Origin: Oscillospiraceae bacterium
GTDB taxonomy: Bacteria > Bacillota > Clostridia > Oscillospirales > Oscillospiraceae
DNA: 57,923 bases
Direction: 5' to 3'
Assembly (NCBI GenBank): GCA_902783035.1
Contig: CACZPK010000008.1
Coordinates: forward strand, 1 to 57,923
Both the position numbers and the translations under genes were made by a program. Each line of letters begins with the position of its first letter. The stretch's first letter is position 1. The notes below the pieces were generated by a model that saw nothing but the letters and a program-made list of their open reading frames with translations, did not search any database and was not told where the DNA came from. Shown piece by piece: positions 44,055 through 51,827 of this stretch.

Positions 44055-46157
44055 ATGAAATGTAAGATACTGCATGAGTCTGCCGGACGCATCCGCGTCC
44101 ATCTCTGCTGTGGGCGCATGAGCTGCGCGCAGGCGGATATTCTGGAATATTACCTTCTGTCAAAGACCGGTGTGATTGCCGTGAAGGTCTACGAGCGCAC
44201 CGGCGACGCGGCGGTCTCCTACCTCTGCTCACGGGAGGACGTGGTCGGAGCGCTGGCCGCGTTTTCCTACGAGAGCGCGGCGAAGAGCGTCGCCGTGCCG
44301 GAGCGCACGGGGCGCGCAATGGATCGGGAATACGAGGAAAAGCTCGTCATGCGCGTCGTATGGCGCGGCATGAAGCGCATCTTCCTGCCCGCTCCCGTGC
44401 GCATCGCTCTTGCATGGCTGCGCGCGGCGGGATATATTGTCAAGGGGCTTGCGACGCTGCTGCGCGGAAAGCTGGAGGTGCCGGTGCTCGACGCGACGGC
44501 GATCACCGTTTCCCTTTTGCGCGGCGATTACAAGACCGCCTCGTCCGTGATGTTTCTGCTTGGCGTCGGCGGTCTTCTGGAGGAGTGGACGCACAAGCGT
44601 TCTGTGGACGACCTCGCCGGCGCGATGTCGCTCGGCGTAGAGCGCGTCTGGCTGCGGCTTGGCGACGGCACGGAGGTTTTGACGCCGATCTCCGAGATCG
44701 TCTCCGGCGCGCAGATCGTTGTGCGCGCGGGGAACCTGATCCCTCTCGACGGCAAGGTCGTTTCGGGCGAGGCGGAGGTCAACCAGTCGTCGATGACGGG
44801 TGAGGCGCTTGCCGTGCGCAAGTCGCCGGGCAGCTATGTCTACGCCGGGACGGCCGTGGAGACGGGCGAGTGCGTCGTCGCCGTGGAGAAGGTCTCCGGC
44901 GAGGGACGCTACGACCGTATCGTGAAGAGCATCGAGGAGTCCGAGCGTCTCAAGTCTGCGGTGGAGAGCCGCAGCGAGCATCTGGCGGATTCGCTTGTGC
45001 CGTGGAGCCTCGGCGCGACGGCGCTTGTTTACCTGCTGACGCGGAACGCGACGAAGGCGCTTTCCATCCTGATGGTGGACTTCTCCTGTGCGCTCAAGCT
45101 GTCCATGCCGCTTTCCGTCCTCTCGGCGATGCGCGAGTCGATCACGCACGGCGTATCGGTCAAGGGCGGGCGCTTTCTGGAGGCTGTCGCGGAGGCGGAC
45201 ACCATCGTGTTCGACAAGACGGGCACGCTGACGCACGCCGAGCCGCGCCTTGTACGTGTTGAACCGTTCGGCGGACGGGATGAAGCGGAAATGCTGCGCC
45301 TTGCCGCGTGTCTCGAAGAGCATTTTCCGCACACGATTGCAAACGCCGTTGTGCGCGCGGCAAAGGAGCGCGGTCTCGACCACGAGGAGCGCCACTCGAA
45401 GGTGGACTATGTGGTGGCACACGGCATCGCGAGCGAGATCGACGGCGAGCACGCCGTCATCGGGAGCCACCATTTCGTTTTTGAGGACGAGGGCTGCCAT
45501 ATCCCCGCGGGCGAGGAGGCGCGCTTTGACGCGCTGCCGAACGAGTATTCGCAGCTGTACCTTGCGCTTGACGGCGAGCTGGCGGCAGTCATTTTGATCG
45601 AAGACCCCGTTCGTACCGAGGCGGCGGACGCAATCGCGCGGCTGCGGGAGCAGGGCTTTACACAGATCGTGATGATGACGGGCGACAGCGAGCGCACCGC
45701 TGCGGCGGTGGCGAAAAAACTTGGTCTCGACGATTACCGTGCCGAGGTGCTGCCGGAGGACAAGGCGCGCTTTGTGCGCGAAGCACGCGCCGCCGGGCAT
45801 ACGGTGCTCATGGTGGGCGACGGCATCAACGACTCGCCCGCGCTTTCCGAGGCGGACATCGGCGTCGCCATCAGCACGGGCGCGGCGATCGCGCGGGAGA
45901 TCGCGGACGTGACCGTATCGGAGGACGACCTCTTTGCCCTCGTGACGCTGCGTGAACTGAGTACGGCGCTGATGCGGCGCATCCGCGGGAACTACTGCGC
46001 GATCATGTCGTTCAACCTCGCGCTTATTCTGCTGGGCGTTTTCGGCGTGCTGCCGCCCGCGACGGGCGCACTCCTGCACAACGGCTCCACGGTCGCCATC
46101 GGTCTTCGCAGTATGACGCGGTTGCTGGAGGAGAAAAAAGAGGAGGGGCAATGCTGA
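44055..46157 (+). CDS. P1B-type heavy-metal ATPase with SCALK membrane motif
   Basis: This 700-residue cation pump has an HMA-like N-terminal fold (KILHESAGRIRVHLCCGRMS) without a CxxC, an actuator loop SSMTGE (245-250), a phosphorylation site DKTGTLT (387-393) and a hinge GDGINDSPAL. The ion-site motif is SCALKLSMP (344-352) in place of CPC or SPC, a form assigned to the P1B-6 group, which includes the ferrosome ATPase FezB. It may load iron or another divalent metal into a membrane compartment or export it. GGAG precedes the ATG at 44055; the frame upstream is a shadow over DUF6110. Confidence 0.88.
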   Translation: MKCKILHESAGRIRVHLCCGRMSCAQADILEYYLLSKTGVIAVKVYERTGDAAVSYLCSREDVVGALAAFSYESAAKSVAVPERTGRAMDREYEEKLVMRVVWRGMKRIFLPAPVRIALAWLRAAGYIVKGLATLLRGKLEVPVLDATAITVSLLRGDYKTASSVMFLLGVGGLLEEWTHKRSVDDLAGAMSLGVERVWLRLGDGTEVLTPISEIVSGAQIVVRAGNLIPLDGKVVSGEAEVNQSSMTGEALAVRKSPGSYVYAGTAVETGECVVAVEKVSGEGRYDRIVKSIEESERLKSAVESRSEHLADSLVPWSLGATALVYLLTRNATKALSILMVDFSCALKLSMPLSVLSAMRESITHGVSVKGGRFLEAVAEADTIVFDKTGTLTHAEPRLVRVEPFGGRDEAEMLRLAACLEEHFPHTIANAVVRAAKERGLDHEERHSKVDYVVAHGIASEIDGEHAVIGSHHFVFEDEGCHIPAGEEARFDALPNEYSQLYLALDGELAAVILIEDPVRTEAADAIARLREQGFTQIVMMTGDSERTAAAVAKKLGLDDYRAEVLPEDKARFVREARAAGHTVLMVGDGINDSPALSEADIGVAISTGAAIAREIADVTVSEDDLFALVTLRELSTALMRRIRGNYCAIMSFNLALILLGVFGVLPPATGALLHNGSTVAIGLRSMTRLLEEKKEEGQC

Positions 46158-46795
46158 AGTATACGGGAAAATACTGGGCGGTCATCACGCCGCTCATCAA
46201 AAAGTCGATGAACCGATACTATGGCTCGGATTTCATCAACGAAACCGTGAAAAAAGCAAAGCCCATCTACCGCGAAATGCTGCGGGAGACGGACGACGTC
46301 GGAGCGGACAACCCGATGGCGAAGAACGTCTACGAGTGCTTTGTGTTCCTCGCCATTTGGAAAGCGGCGGAGGGCAGGATCACGGCGGACGATCTGCGCA
46401 AGATCACGAAGGACGTGCTGTCCTTCCCTCTTCTAAAGGCGATGGGGCTTGTCATAAACGCCAATTCGCCCGCAGCGGTCAAACGGGCCAGTGAAAAGAT
46501 GCGCGTCAATCAGGCGTGGCTCGACGCGCATCCGCAGTACAAGGCAACCTCATGGGACTTCAACTTCGACGAGACGCTCCACCGTGACGGGTTCTACTAT
46601 CATTTCACGCACTGTCCGCTCAACGACTATGCGCGGGAGCACGGTATGATCGACATTCTCCCGGTCATGTGCGAGATCGACCATATGACTGCCGCGCTGA
46701 TGCACGCGACGCTCCACCGGGAGCAGACGCTTGCGACGGGCGGAACAAAGTGCGATTACTGGTTCTACGGTGACAAGCTGAAGAATCCGCAGTAA
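46151..46795 (+). CDS. L-2-amino-thiazoline-4-carboxylate hydrolase-like protein
   Basis: This 214-residue protein is of the ATC_hydrolase family (AtcB-like). The C-terminal TKCDYWFYGD holds the conserved cysteine, and FDETLHRDGFYYHFTHCPLN is also typical. AtcB opens the ring of 2-amino-thiazoline-4-carboxylate in bacterial cysteine synthesis, but most relatives in Clostridia lie in metal loci without that pathway. Its start overlaps the end of the ATPase gene (ATGC), so the two are coupled. Confidence 0.82.
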   Translation: MLKYTGKYWAVITPLIKKSMNRYYGSDFINETVKKAKPIYREMLRETDDVGADNPMAKNVYECFVFLAIWKAAEGRITADDLRKITKDVLSFPLLKAMGLVINANSPAAVKRASEKMRVNQAWLDAHPQYKATSWDFNFDETLHRDGFYYHFTHCPLNDYAREHGMIDILPVMCEIDHMTAALMHATLHREQTLATGGTKCDYWFYGDKLKNPQ

Positions 46796-46808
46796 GGGAG
46801 AAACGGCT

Positions 46809-47498
46809 ATGACGCGCAAGGAACAAATTCAAGGAGCATACGGCTTCCTCGGCGGAAAGGAGCACAATTTCTACGACGGTATGATCACCTGCTCGACATT
46901 CGCGGGTACGGCGGTCAGCCGGCTCGTGTGGAGCATCGGTCGGGAGAAAAACCTCGCCTACCTCGAACGCGCGCTCTCCGGCGTGCCAGAGGACTTCGCG
47001 GGCAAATTGCTCGAAGTGCCCGTCGGGACGGGTGTGCTGACGATGCCGGTCTATGCGAATCTTCCAAACGCAGACGTCACCTGCCTTGACTACTCACAGG
47101 ACATGATGGCCTCGGCGCAAAAACGCGCGGAGGGCGCGGGGCTTAAAAACGTACGCTTTCAGCAGGGTGACGTGGGCGCGCTGCCGTTTGAGGACGGGAG
47201 CTTCGACATCGTGCTCTCCCTCAACGGCTTCCACGCCTTCCCCGACAAGGAGGCGGCATACCGCGAGACGTACCGTGTACTCAAGCCCGGAGGGACGTTC
47301 TGCGGATGCTTCTATGTGAAGGGCGAGAACCGCCGCACGGACTGGTTCATTGACAAGCTCTATACGCCCAGGGGCTATTTCACGCCGCCCTATGAGACGC
47401 TGGTGAGCCTGCGCGCAAGGCTTGATAACCTGTACGCCAGAGCGGAGGCCAGCGCGGTGGAGGGCATCGCCTGCTTCCGCTGCGTCAAGGGAGAATGA
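46809..47498 (+). CDS. Class I SAM-dependent methyltransferase
   Basis: This 229-residue Methyltransf_11-type enzyme has motif I LLEVPVGTGVLTMPV (GTG in place of the usual GxGxG), a DYSQDM acidic loop, and GALPFEDGSFDIVLSLNGFH and RVLKPGG as motifs III and V. The target is unknown. It is 13 bases after the thiazoline-hydrolase-like gene and looks intact. Confidence 0.85.
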   Translation: MTRKEQIQGAYGFLGGKEHNFYDGMITCSTFAGTAVSRLVWSIGREKNLAYLERALSGVPEDFAGKLLEVPVGTGVLTMPVYANLPNADVTCLDYSQDMMASAQKRAEGAGLKNVRFQQGDVGALPFEDGSFDIVLSLNGFHAFPDKEAAYRETYRVLKPGGTFCGCFYVKGENRRTDWFIDKLYTPRGYFTPPYETLVSLRARLDNLYARAEASAVEGIACFRCVKGE

Positions 47499-47500
47499 CC

Positions 47501-47614
47501 ATGAAGATTCTGGTACTCGGCGCGGGCGCCATCGGCGGACAGCTCGCGCTGCGCGCCGCCATGCCGCCACGGGAAGAACTGCGGCGAAGATACGCGAAGG
47601 GATCGGGGAGGTAA
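47501..47614 (+). pseudogene. N-terminal fragment of a Rossmann-fold (ketopantoate-reductase-like) protein
   Basis: The first residues MKILVLGAGAIGGQLALRA are a dinucleotide-binding loop of the PanE/ApbA type, with a start just after the methyltransferase stop. The frame runs out after only 37 residues. The remaining 250-plus residues are missing, and the next regulator gene begins nine bases later. It is another gene cut short in this island. Confidence 0.6.
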
Positions 47615-47622
47615 ATCAGCCG

Positions 47623-48084
47623 ATGAAAAAAGCAATCGAGAACTCACTGAATACAGCCAGACAAAAGACGCGACGGGGAAACGGAAGCATGGTGCTGCAG
47701 GAATCCGGCGAGATGTATCTGGAGACGATCTACGTTCTATCCCAAAAGAAAACCTATGTGCGTGCCTCCGACGTCAGCACGGAAATGCGTGTGACGCGGC
47801 CGAGCGTCAGCCGCGCGATCCACCTTCTGGAGGACGGGGGCTTCCTCACGATAGATAGCTGCGCGCTTTGCCTGACGGACGCGGGCCGCGAATACGGTGA
47901 GAGGATCTACGAGCGGCATGCGACGCTGACACGGTGTTTTGTCGCGCTCGGTGTGGATCGGGAGATCGCTGCAAACGATGCCTGCCGTATCGAGCGCATC
48001 ATCAGCGACGAATGCTTTGCCGCGCTCAAAACGCATTTCACGGCGCTGGGCGACAAGGCCGCTCAGCTTGTTATGGCGCGGTAA
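47623..48084 (+). CDS. DtxR-family metal-dependent repressor 1
   Basis: This 153-residue protein has a winged helix (SDVSTEMRVTRPSVSRAIHLLE) and a dimer domain. The N-terminal EMYLETIY carries the Met that binds metal in DtxR, and ERHATL the first His. The primary-site motif is CRIER, where DtxR has C-x2-EH, so the second-last ligand is Arg here; metal sensing may be altered. GGGGAGGT lies 10 bases before the ATG at 47623; a shorter start at MVLQESGEM is possible. It sits just upstream of feoA and its paralogue is at 56734. Confidence 0.88.
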   Translation: MKKAIENSLNTARQKTRRGNGSMVLQESGEMYLETIYVLSQKKTYVRASDVSTEMRVTRPSVSRAIHLLEDGGFLTIDSCALCLTDAGREYGERIYERHATLTRCFVALGVDREIAANDACRIERIISDECFAALKTHFTALGDKAAQLVMAR

Positions 48085-48103
48085 CAAAAATTTCAAAACC
48101 CTC

Positions 48104-48186
48104 TTGACATATTAGCGTAAACTAACTATAATGCAAATAGTTAGCGGGAGCTAATAATTTTTTGAGATACTGTTAGCTGAAGCAAA
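48104..48186 (+). promoter_or_regulatory. feoA promoter with three DtxR-type boxes
   Basis: TTGACA (48104-48109), a 17-bp spacer and TATAAT (48127-48132). Boxes: TTAG-CGTAAA-CTAA (48112-48125, inside the spacer), TTAG-CGGGAG-CTAA (48141-48154) and TTAG-CTGAAG-CAAA (48173-48186). Repression when iron or manganese is plentiful is expected. Confidence 0.85.
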
Positions 48187-48205
48187 CGAAGAAAGAAGGT
48201 CGTCT

Positions 48206-48418
48206 ATGATGCCGTTGATTTTGGCGGATGCCGGTTCGGAAAACATCGTGCGCAAGGTCGGAGGCACGGCAGAGGTCAAGCAGCACCTTGCCGATTTGGG
48301 GTTCAACGTGGGAACGCCGGTGACGGTCGTGAGCGCCATGGGCGGCAATGTCATCGTCAAGGTCAAGGAGTCCCGCGTGGCAATCAGCCGCGAGATGGCG
48401 CAAAAGATTATGATTTAA
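48206..48418 (+). CDS. feoA: FeoA domain protein (first)
   Basis: This 70-residue SH3-like protein (AEVKQHLADLGFNVGTPVTVV, ISREMAQKIMI) belongs to FeoA, the cytoplasmic partner of the FeoB iron channel. AGAAGG lies nearby upstream. It is the first of two feoA genes in tandem before feoB, which is common in Clostridia. Confidence 0.92.
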   Translation: MMPLILADAGSENIVRKVGGTAEVKQHLADLGFNVGTPVTVVSAMGGNVIVKVKESRVAISREMAQKIMI

Positions 48419-48446
48419 TACATTGTGATAAAGGAGGAAGAGAAGC

Positions 48447-48674
48447 ATGACGACAAACCTGAGAGAGGTCAAGATCGGCGATACCTGCAAGGTCGTGAAG
48501 CTCCACGGCGAGGGTGCAGTCAAGCGCCGCATCATGGATATGGGGCTGACCAAGGGTGTCGAGGTCTACGTCCGCAAGGTGGCGCCGCTCGGCGACCCCA
48601 TCGAGGTCACGGTGCGCGGCTATGAGCTGTCCATCCGCAAGGCAGACGCCGAAACGGTTGAGGTCGAAATCTAA
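48447..48674 (+). CDS. feoA: FeoA domain protein (second)
   Basis: This 75-residue FeoA paralogue has the motif EGAVKRRIMDMGLTKGVEVYV and the C-terminal GYELSIRKADAETVEV. AAGGAGG precedes the ATG by about nine bases. It is 28 bases after the first feoA. Confidence 0.92.
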   Translation: MTTNLREVKIGDTCKVVKLHGEGAVKRRIMDMGLTKGVEVYVRKVAPLGDPIEVTVRGYELSIRKADAETVEVEI

Positions 48675-48698
48675 AATCGAAAATTTTTTATCCGGCTG

Positions 48699-48712
48699 TT
48701 AGCTTAGGCTGA
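48699..48712 (+). promoter_or_regulatory. DtxR-type box before feoB
   Basis: TTAG-CTTAGG-CTGA, 23 bases before the feoB start. It is close to the box at 39852. Confidence 0.6.
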
Positions 48713-48734
48713 CGGAAAAGGAAGGGAGAAAATC

Positions 48735-51212
48735 ATGGAATACAGAATTGCCCTTGCGGGCAACCCCAACAGCGGCAAAACGACGCTTTTTAACGCGTTG
48801 ACCGGCTCGAACCAGTTCGTCGGCAACTGGCCGGGTGTCACGGTCGAGAAGAAGGAGGGCAAGCTCAAAAAGTTTGACGGCGTGACCGTCACCGACCTGC
48901 CCGGTATCTACTCGCTCAGCCCGTACACGCTTGAAGAGGTCGTGGCGCGCAATTACCTCATTGAAGAGCGCCCCGACGCGATTCTCAACATCGTGGACGG
49001 CACGAATCTGGAGCGCAACCTGTACCTGACGACGCAGCTCACCGAGCTTGGAATTCCCGTCGTTATCGCCATCAACATGATGGACGTGGTGCGCAAGAAC
49101 GGCGACTCCATCAACATCCCCGCGCTGTCCGAAAAGCTCGGGTGCAAGATCGTCGAGATATCCGCCCTGAAGGGCGACGGTGTCGAGGCGGCGGCGGAGG
49201 CTGCGGTCACGGCGGCAAAGAGCGGCAAGACCGTGCCGATGCACACGTTCTCCGGGCCGGTGGAGCACGCTATCGCGCACATCGAGGAGGCGGCGGTGCA
49301 TGGTATGCCCGAGGAGCAGCAGCGCTGGTACGCCATCAAGATTTTTGAGAGCGACGACAAGGTACTCGAAAAGCTCAATATCCCGACCGACACCCTCGCG
49401 CACATTAAGACCGACATTGAGGCGGCGGAGAAGGAGCTGGACGATGACGCGGAGAGCATCATCACCAACGAGCGTTACCTCTACATCGCGGACCTTTTAA
49501 AGGGCATCTACAAGAAGAAGGGTGCGCACGAGTTGAGCACGTCGGACAAGATCGACAAGATCGTGACCAACCGTTGGCTCGGCCTTCCGATCTTCGCGGT
49601 CGTGATGTTCCTTATTTACTACCTCGCCATGGTCACGGTCGGCGCGAGCGCGACCGACTGGGCGAACGACGGACTGTTCGGCGACGGCTTCCACCTCTTC
49701 GGCATCGGCTCCGCCGCCGCCGAGGAGGCGGCGGATGAGTATACCGCCGCCGTGAACGCGGTGGACGCCTTTGTGGGCTTTGACGAGGAAGCCTCCGTCG
49801 ACGAGCTGAAGGGCTTTACGGCGGACGAGTCCGAGGTCCTCTACACCGTCGAGGACGAGGAGACCTTGGAGGAGTCCGAGATCACGGTCTACTTCGACGC
49901 CGTTCCCGCGGACGCGGACGAGGAGGAGACCAATGCCATGAGCTATCGCGATGCCGTGGCGTACTTTGAGGAAAACGGCTTTGAGGAGCCCGATCCCGCC
50001 GACTACGGCGTGTGGGTGCCCGGTATCCCCGTGCTGATCGAGAGCGGTCTGGACGCCGTCGGCTGCGCCGACTGGCTCAAGGGCCTGATCCTCGACGGCA
50101 TCGTCGCGGGCGTCGGCGCGGTGCTCGGCTTCGTGCCGCAGATGCTCGTGCTGTTCTTCCTGCTCGCGTTTGTCGAGGCGAGCGGCTATATGGCGCGCGT
50201 CGCGTTCGTGCTCGACCGCGTGTTCCGCCGCTTTGGACTCTCCGGCAAGAGCTTTATCCCCATTCTGGTCGGCACGGGCTGCGGCATCCCCGGCGTCATG
50301 GCGTCGCGCACGATTGAAAACGAGCGCGACCGGCGCATGACGATCATGACCACAACGTTTATCCCCTGCGGCGCGAAGGTGCCGTTCATCGCGATGATCG
50401 CGGGCGCGATCTTCGGCGGCAGCGCGTGGATCTCCACGGGCGCGTACTTCATCGGCCTCGCCGCCATTATCTGCTCGGGCGTTATCCTCAAGAAGACGAA
50501 GATGTTCGCCGGCGAGCCCGCGCCGTTCGTCATGGAGCTGCCCGCCTACCACTGGCCGACGCTTACGAATGTTCTGCGCAGCATGTGGGAGCGCGGCTGG
50601 AGCTTCATCAAGAAGGCCGGTACGATCATCCTGCTCTCGACCATCGTGATCTGGTTCCTCTCCCGCTTCGGCTGGGTCGACGGCGCGTTCGGTATGCTGG
50701 AAGAGGACGAGATCAGCAGCAGCATCCTCGCGGCAATCGGCAACGCTGTGGCGTGGATCTTTATCCCGCTGGGCTGGGGCAACTGGCAGGCGACCGTTGC
50801 GTCCGTCACGGGCCTCGTCGCCAAGGAAAACATCGTCGGCACGATGGGCGTGCTCTACGGCGGCGGCGAGCTGTCCGTCTGGGGTGAGTTGGCACGCCAG
50901 TTCACGACGGCGTCCGGCTTGAGCTTCCTCATTTTCAACCTGCTCTGCGCACCGTGCTTCGCCGCCATCGGCGCGATCAAGCGTGAGATGAACAACCGCA
51001 AGTGGACGTGGTTTGCCATCGGCTATGAGTGCGGCTTCGCCTACGTCGTGAGCTTTGTCGTCTACCAGCTCGGCAGCGCGTTTGCGGGCGCGGGCAACAT
51101 CATCGGTATTGTGCTCGCGGTCGCGGTCATCATCGGCTTCGGTTATCTGCTGTTCCGTCCGTATAAGGAAGCGACGAAGCTGACGGAGAACGTCCGTGTG
51201 AAGGCGGCGTAA
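48735..51212 (+). CDS. feoB: Ferrous iron transporter FeoB with an acidic insert
   Basis: This 825-residue protein has an N-terminal G domain (G1 GNPNSGKTT, DLPGIYSLSPYT), a helical GDI-like spacer, and two Gate motifs in the membrane part (PILVGTGCGIPGVMASRTIE). Between the first membrane helix and the Gate region is an insert of roughly 100 residues (about 325-425), strongly acidic (for example TVEDEETLEESEITVYFDAV), which would face outside the cell. Standard FeoB is about 650-700 residues. FeoB imports Fe2+ under low oxygen. GAAGGGAG precedes the start. Confidence 0.95.
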   Translation: MEYRIALAGNPNSGKTTLFNALTGSNQFVGNWPGVTVEKKEGKLKKFDGVTVTDLPGIYSLSPYTLEEVVARNYLIEERPDAILNIVDGTNLERNLYLTTQLTELGIPVVIAINMMDVVRKNGDSINIPALSEKLGCKIVEISALKGDGVEAAAEAAVTAAKSGKTVPMHTFSGPVEHAIAHIEEAAVHGMPEEQQRWYAIKIFESDDKVLEKLNIPTDTLAHIKTDIEAAEKELDDDAESIITNERYLYIADLLKGIYKKKGAHELSTSDKIDKIVTNRWLGLPIFAVVMFLIYYLAMVTVGASATDWANDGLFGDGFHLFGIGSAAAEEAADEYTAAVNAVDAFVGFDEEASVDELKGFTADESEVLYTVEDEETLEESEITVYFDAVPADADEEETNAMSYRDAVAYFEENGFEEPDPADYGVWVPGIPVLIESGLDAVGCADWLKGLILDGIVAGVGAVLGFVPQMLVLFFLLAFVEASGYMARVAFVLDRVFRRFGLSGKSFIPILVGTGCGIPGVMASRTIENERDRRMTIMTTTFIPCGAKVPFIAMIAGAIFGGSAWISTGAYFIGLAAIICSGVILKKTKMFAGEPAPFVMELPAYHWPTLTNVLRSMWERGWSFIKKAGTIILLSTIVIWFLSRFGWVDGAFGMLEEDEISSSILAAIGNAVAWIFIPLGWGNWQATVASVTGLVAKENIVGTMGVLYGGGELSVWGELARQFTTASGLSFLIFNLLCAPCFAAIGAIKREMNNRKWTWFAIGYECGFAYVVSFVVYQLGSAFAGAGNIIGIVLAVAVIIGFGYLLFRPYKEATKLTENVRVKAA

Positions 51213-51232
51213 TGACCGCACAGCGGTCATTA
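51212..51232 (+). terminator. Hairpin after feoB
   Basis: AATGACCGC-ACA-GCGGTCATT is a perfect 9-bp stem overlapping the feoB stop region. No T-run follows, so it may only slow RNA decay or limit readthrough. Confidence 0.5.
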
Positions 51233-51250
51233 CGTCAGGATCGCCATTTC

Positions 51251-51284
51251 CGCTCGCAGCTCATGCGGCAACCGCGAAATATGG
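51251..51284 (+). repeat. Repeated intergenic element, copy 1 of 2
   Basis: The block GCTCGC-n-GCT-nn-TGCGGCAACCGC-n-AAA-n-ATGG lies upstream of the Cys-rich gene and recurs at 54753-54786, upstream of DUF3793. The TGCGG-CAA-CCGC part can fold. Conservation outside genes suggests a regulatory RNA element or a small mobile sequence. Confidence 0.6.
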
Positions 51285-51354
51285 CTGATATCTCATGCCG
51301 CCTTCCGGCGTCACGAGATATGGAAACTTGCTTTTCAGAAAGGAGACTTTTCCC

Positions 51355-51510
51355 ATGGGTACGTTTTTTGTCGCACTCATCCTCATTGCCATAGTCACAC
51401 TCATCTCACTCTCCCTGATCCGCGACAAGAAACAGGGAAAGTCTTCCTGCGGCGGCAACTGCGGCTCCTGCGCCGGCTGCGCGGGCTGTCACGGAGGCTG
51501 CAAAGAATAA
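51355..51510 (+). CDS. FeoB-associated Cys-rich membrane protein
   Basis: This 51-residue protein has one membrane helix (TFFVALILIAIVTLISLSLI) and a Cys/Gly-rich tail (SCGGNCGSCAGCAGCHGGC). It belongs to the FeoB-associated Cys-rich family and probably helps pass or sense iron at the inner face. AAGGAG precedes the ATG at 51355; the longer frame covers the leader hairpins. Confidence 0.9.
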   Translation: MGTFFVALILIAIVTLISLSLIRDKKQGKSSCGGNCGSCAGCAGCHGGCKE

Positions 51511-51515
51511 AGTGA

Positions 51516-51541
51516 GAAAGCCGCGCGCAAGCGCGGCTTTC
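51516..51541 (+). terminator. Hairpin between the Cys-rich and HMA genes
   Basis: GAAAGCCGCGC-GCAA-GCGCGGCTTTC, an 11-bp perfect stem with a short T-run. It is probably a partial terminator. Confidence 0.65.
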
Positions 51542-51562
51542 CTCATAAAAGGAGTATGCAGA

Positions 51563-51808
51563 ATGGTTAAGACAACGCTTCAAATCGACGGTATGATGTG
51601 CGGTATGTGCGAGAGCCATATCAATGACGCCGTCCGCAACGCCTGCAAGGTCAAGAAGGTTACGTCTTCGCACAAGAAGGGAACGTGCGAGATCCTCTCG
51701 GACGATCCGCTCGACGAGGGGGCGCTTCGTTCCGCCATCGGCGATACTGGTTATCTGGTGCTGGGCGTGACCTCGGAACCGTATCGAAAAAAGGGACTGT
51801 TCGGCTGA
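51563..51808 (+). CDS. HMA domain metal-binding protein
   Basis: This 81-residue protein has an HMA fold with the metal motif GMMCGMCESH (CxxC), as in copper chaperones. A chaperone for the pump or a sensor is possible. AAAGGAG precedes the ATG at 51563. It follows the feo operon and leads into an alpha/beta hydrolase gene. Confidence 0.87.
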   Translation: MVKTTLQIDGMMCGMCESHINDAVRNACKVKKVTSSHKKGTCEILSDDPLDEGALRSAIGDTGYLVLGVTSEPYRKKGLFG

Positions 51809-51827
51809 GTGGGAGGAGAAAACGAAT

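Noticed and set aside
44229-46151. 640-residue open frame on the minus strand
   Set aside because: Antisense shadow of the P-type ATPase; composition (many Arg, His, Gln) is that of a reversed GC-rich gene.
49497-51230. 577-residue open frame on the minus strand
   Set aside because: Antisense shadow of feoB with a charged, low-complexity product.
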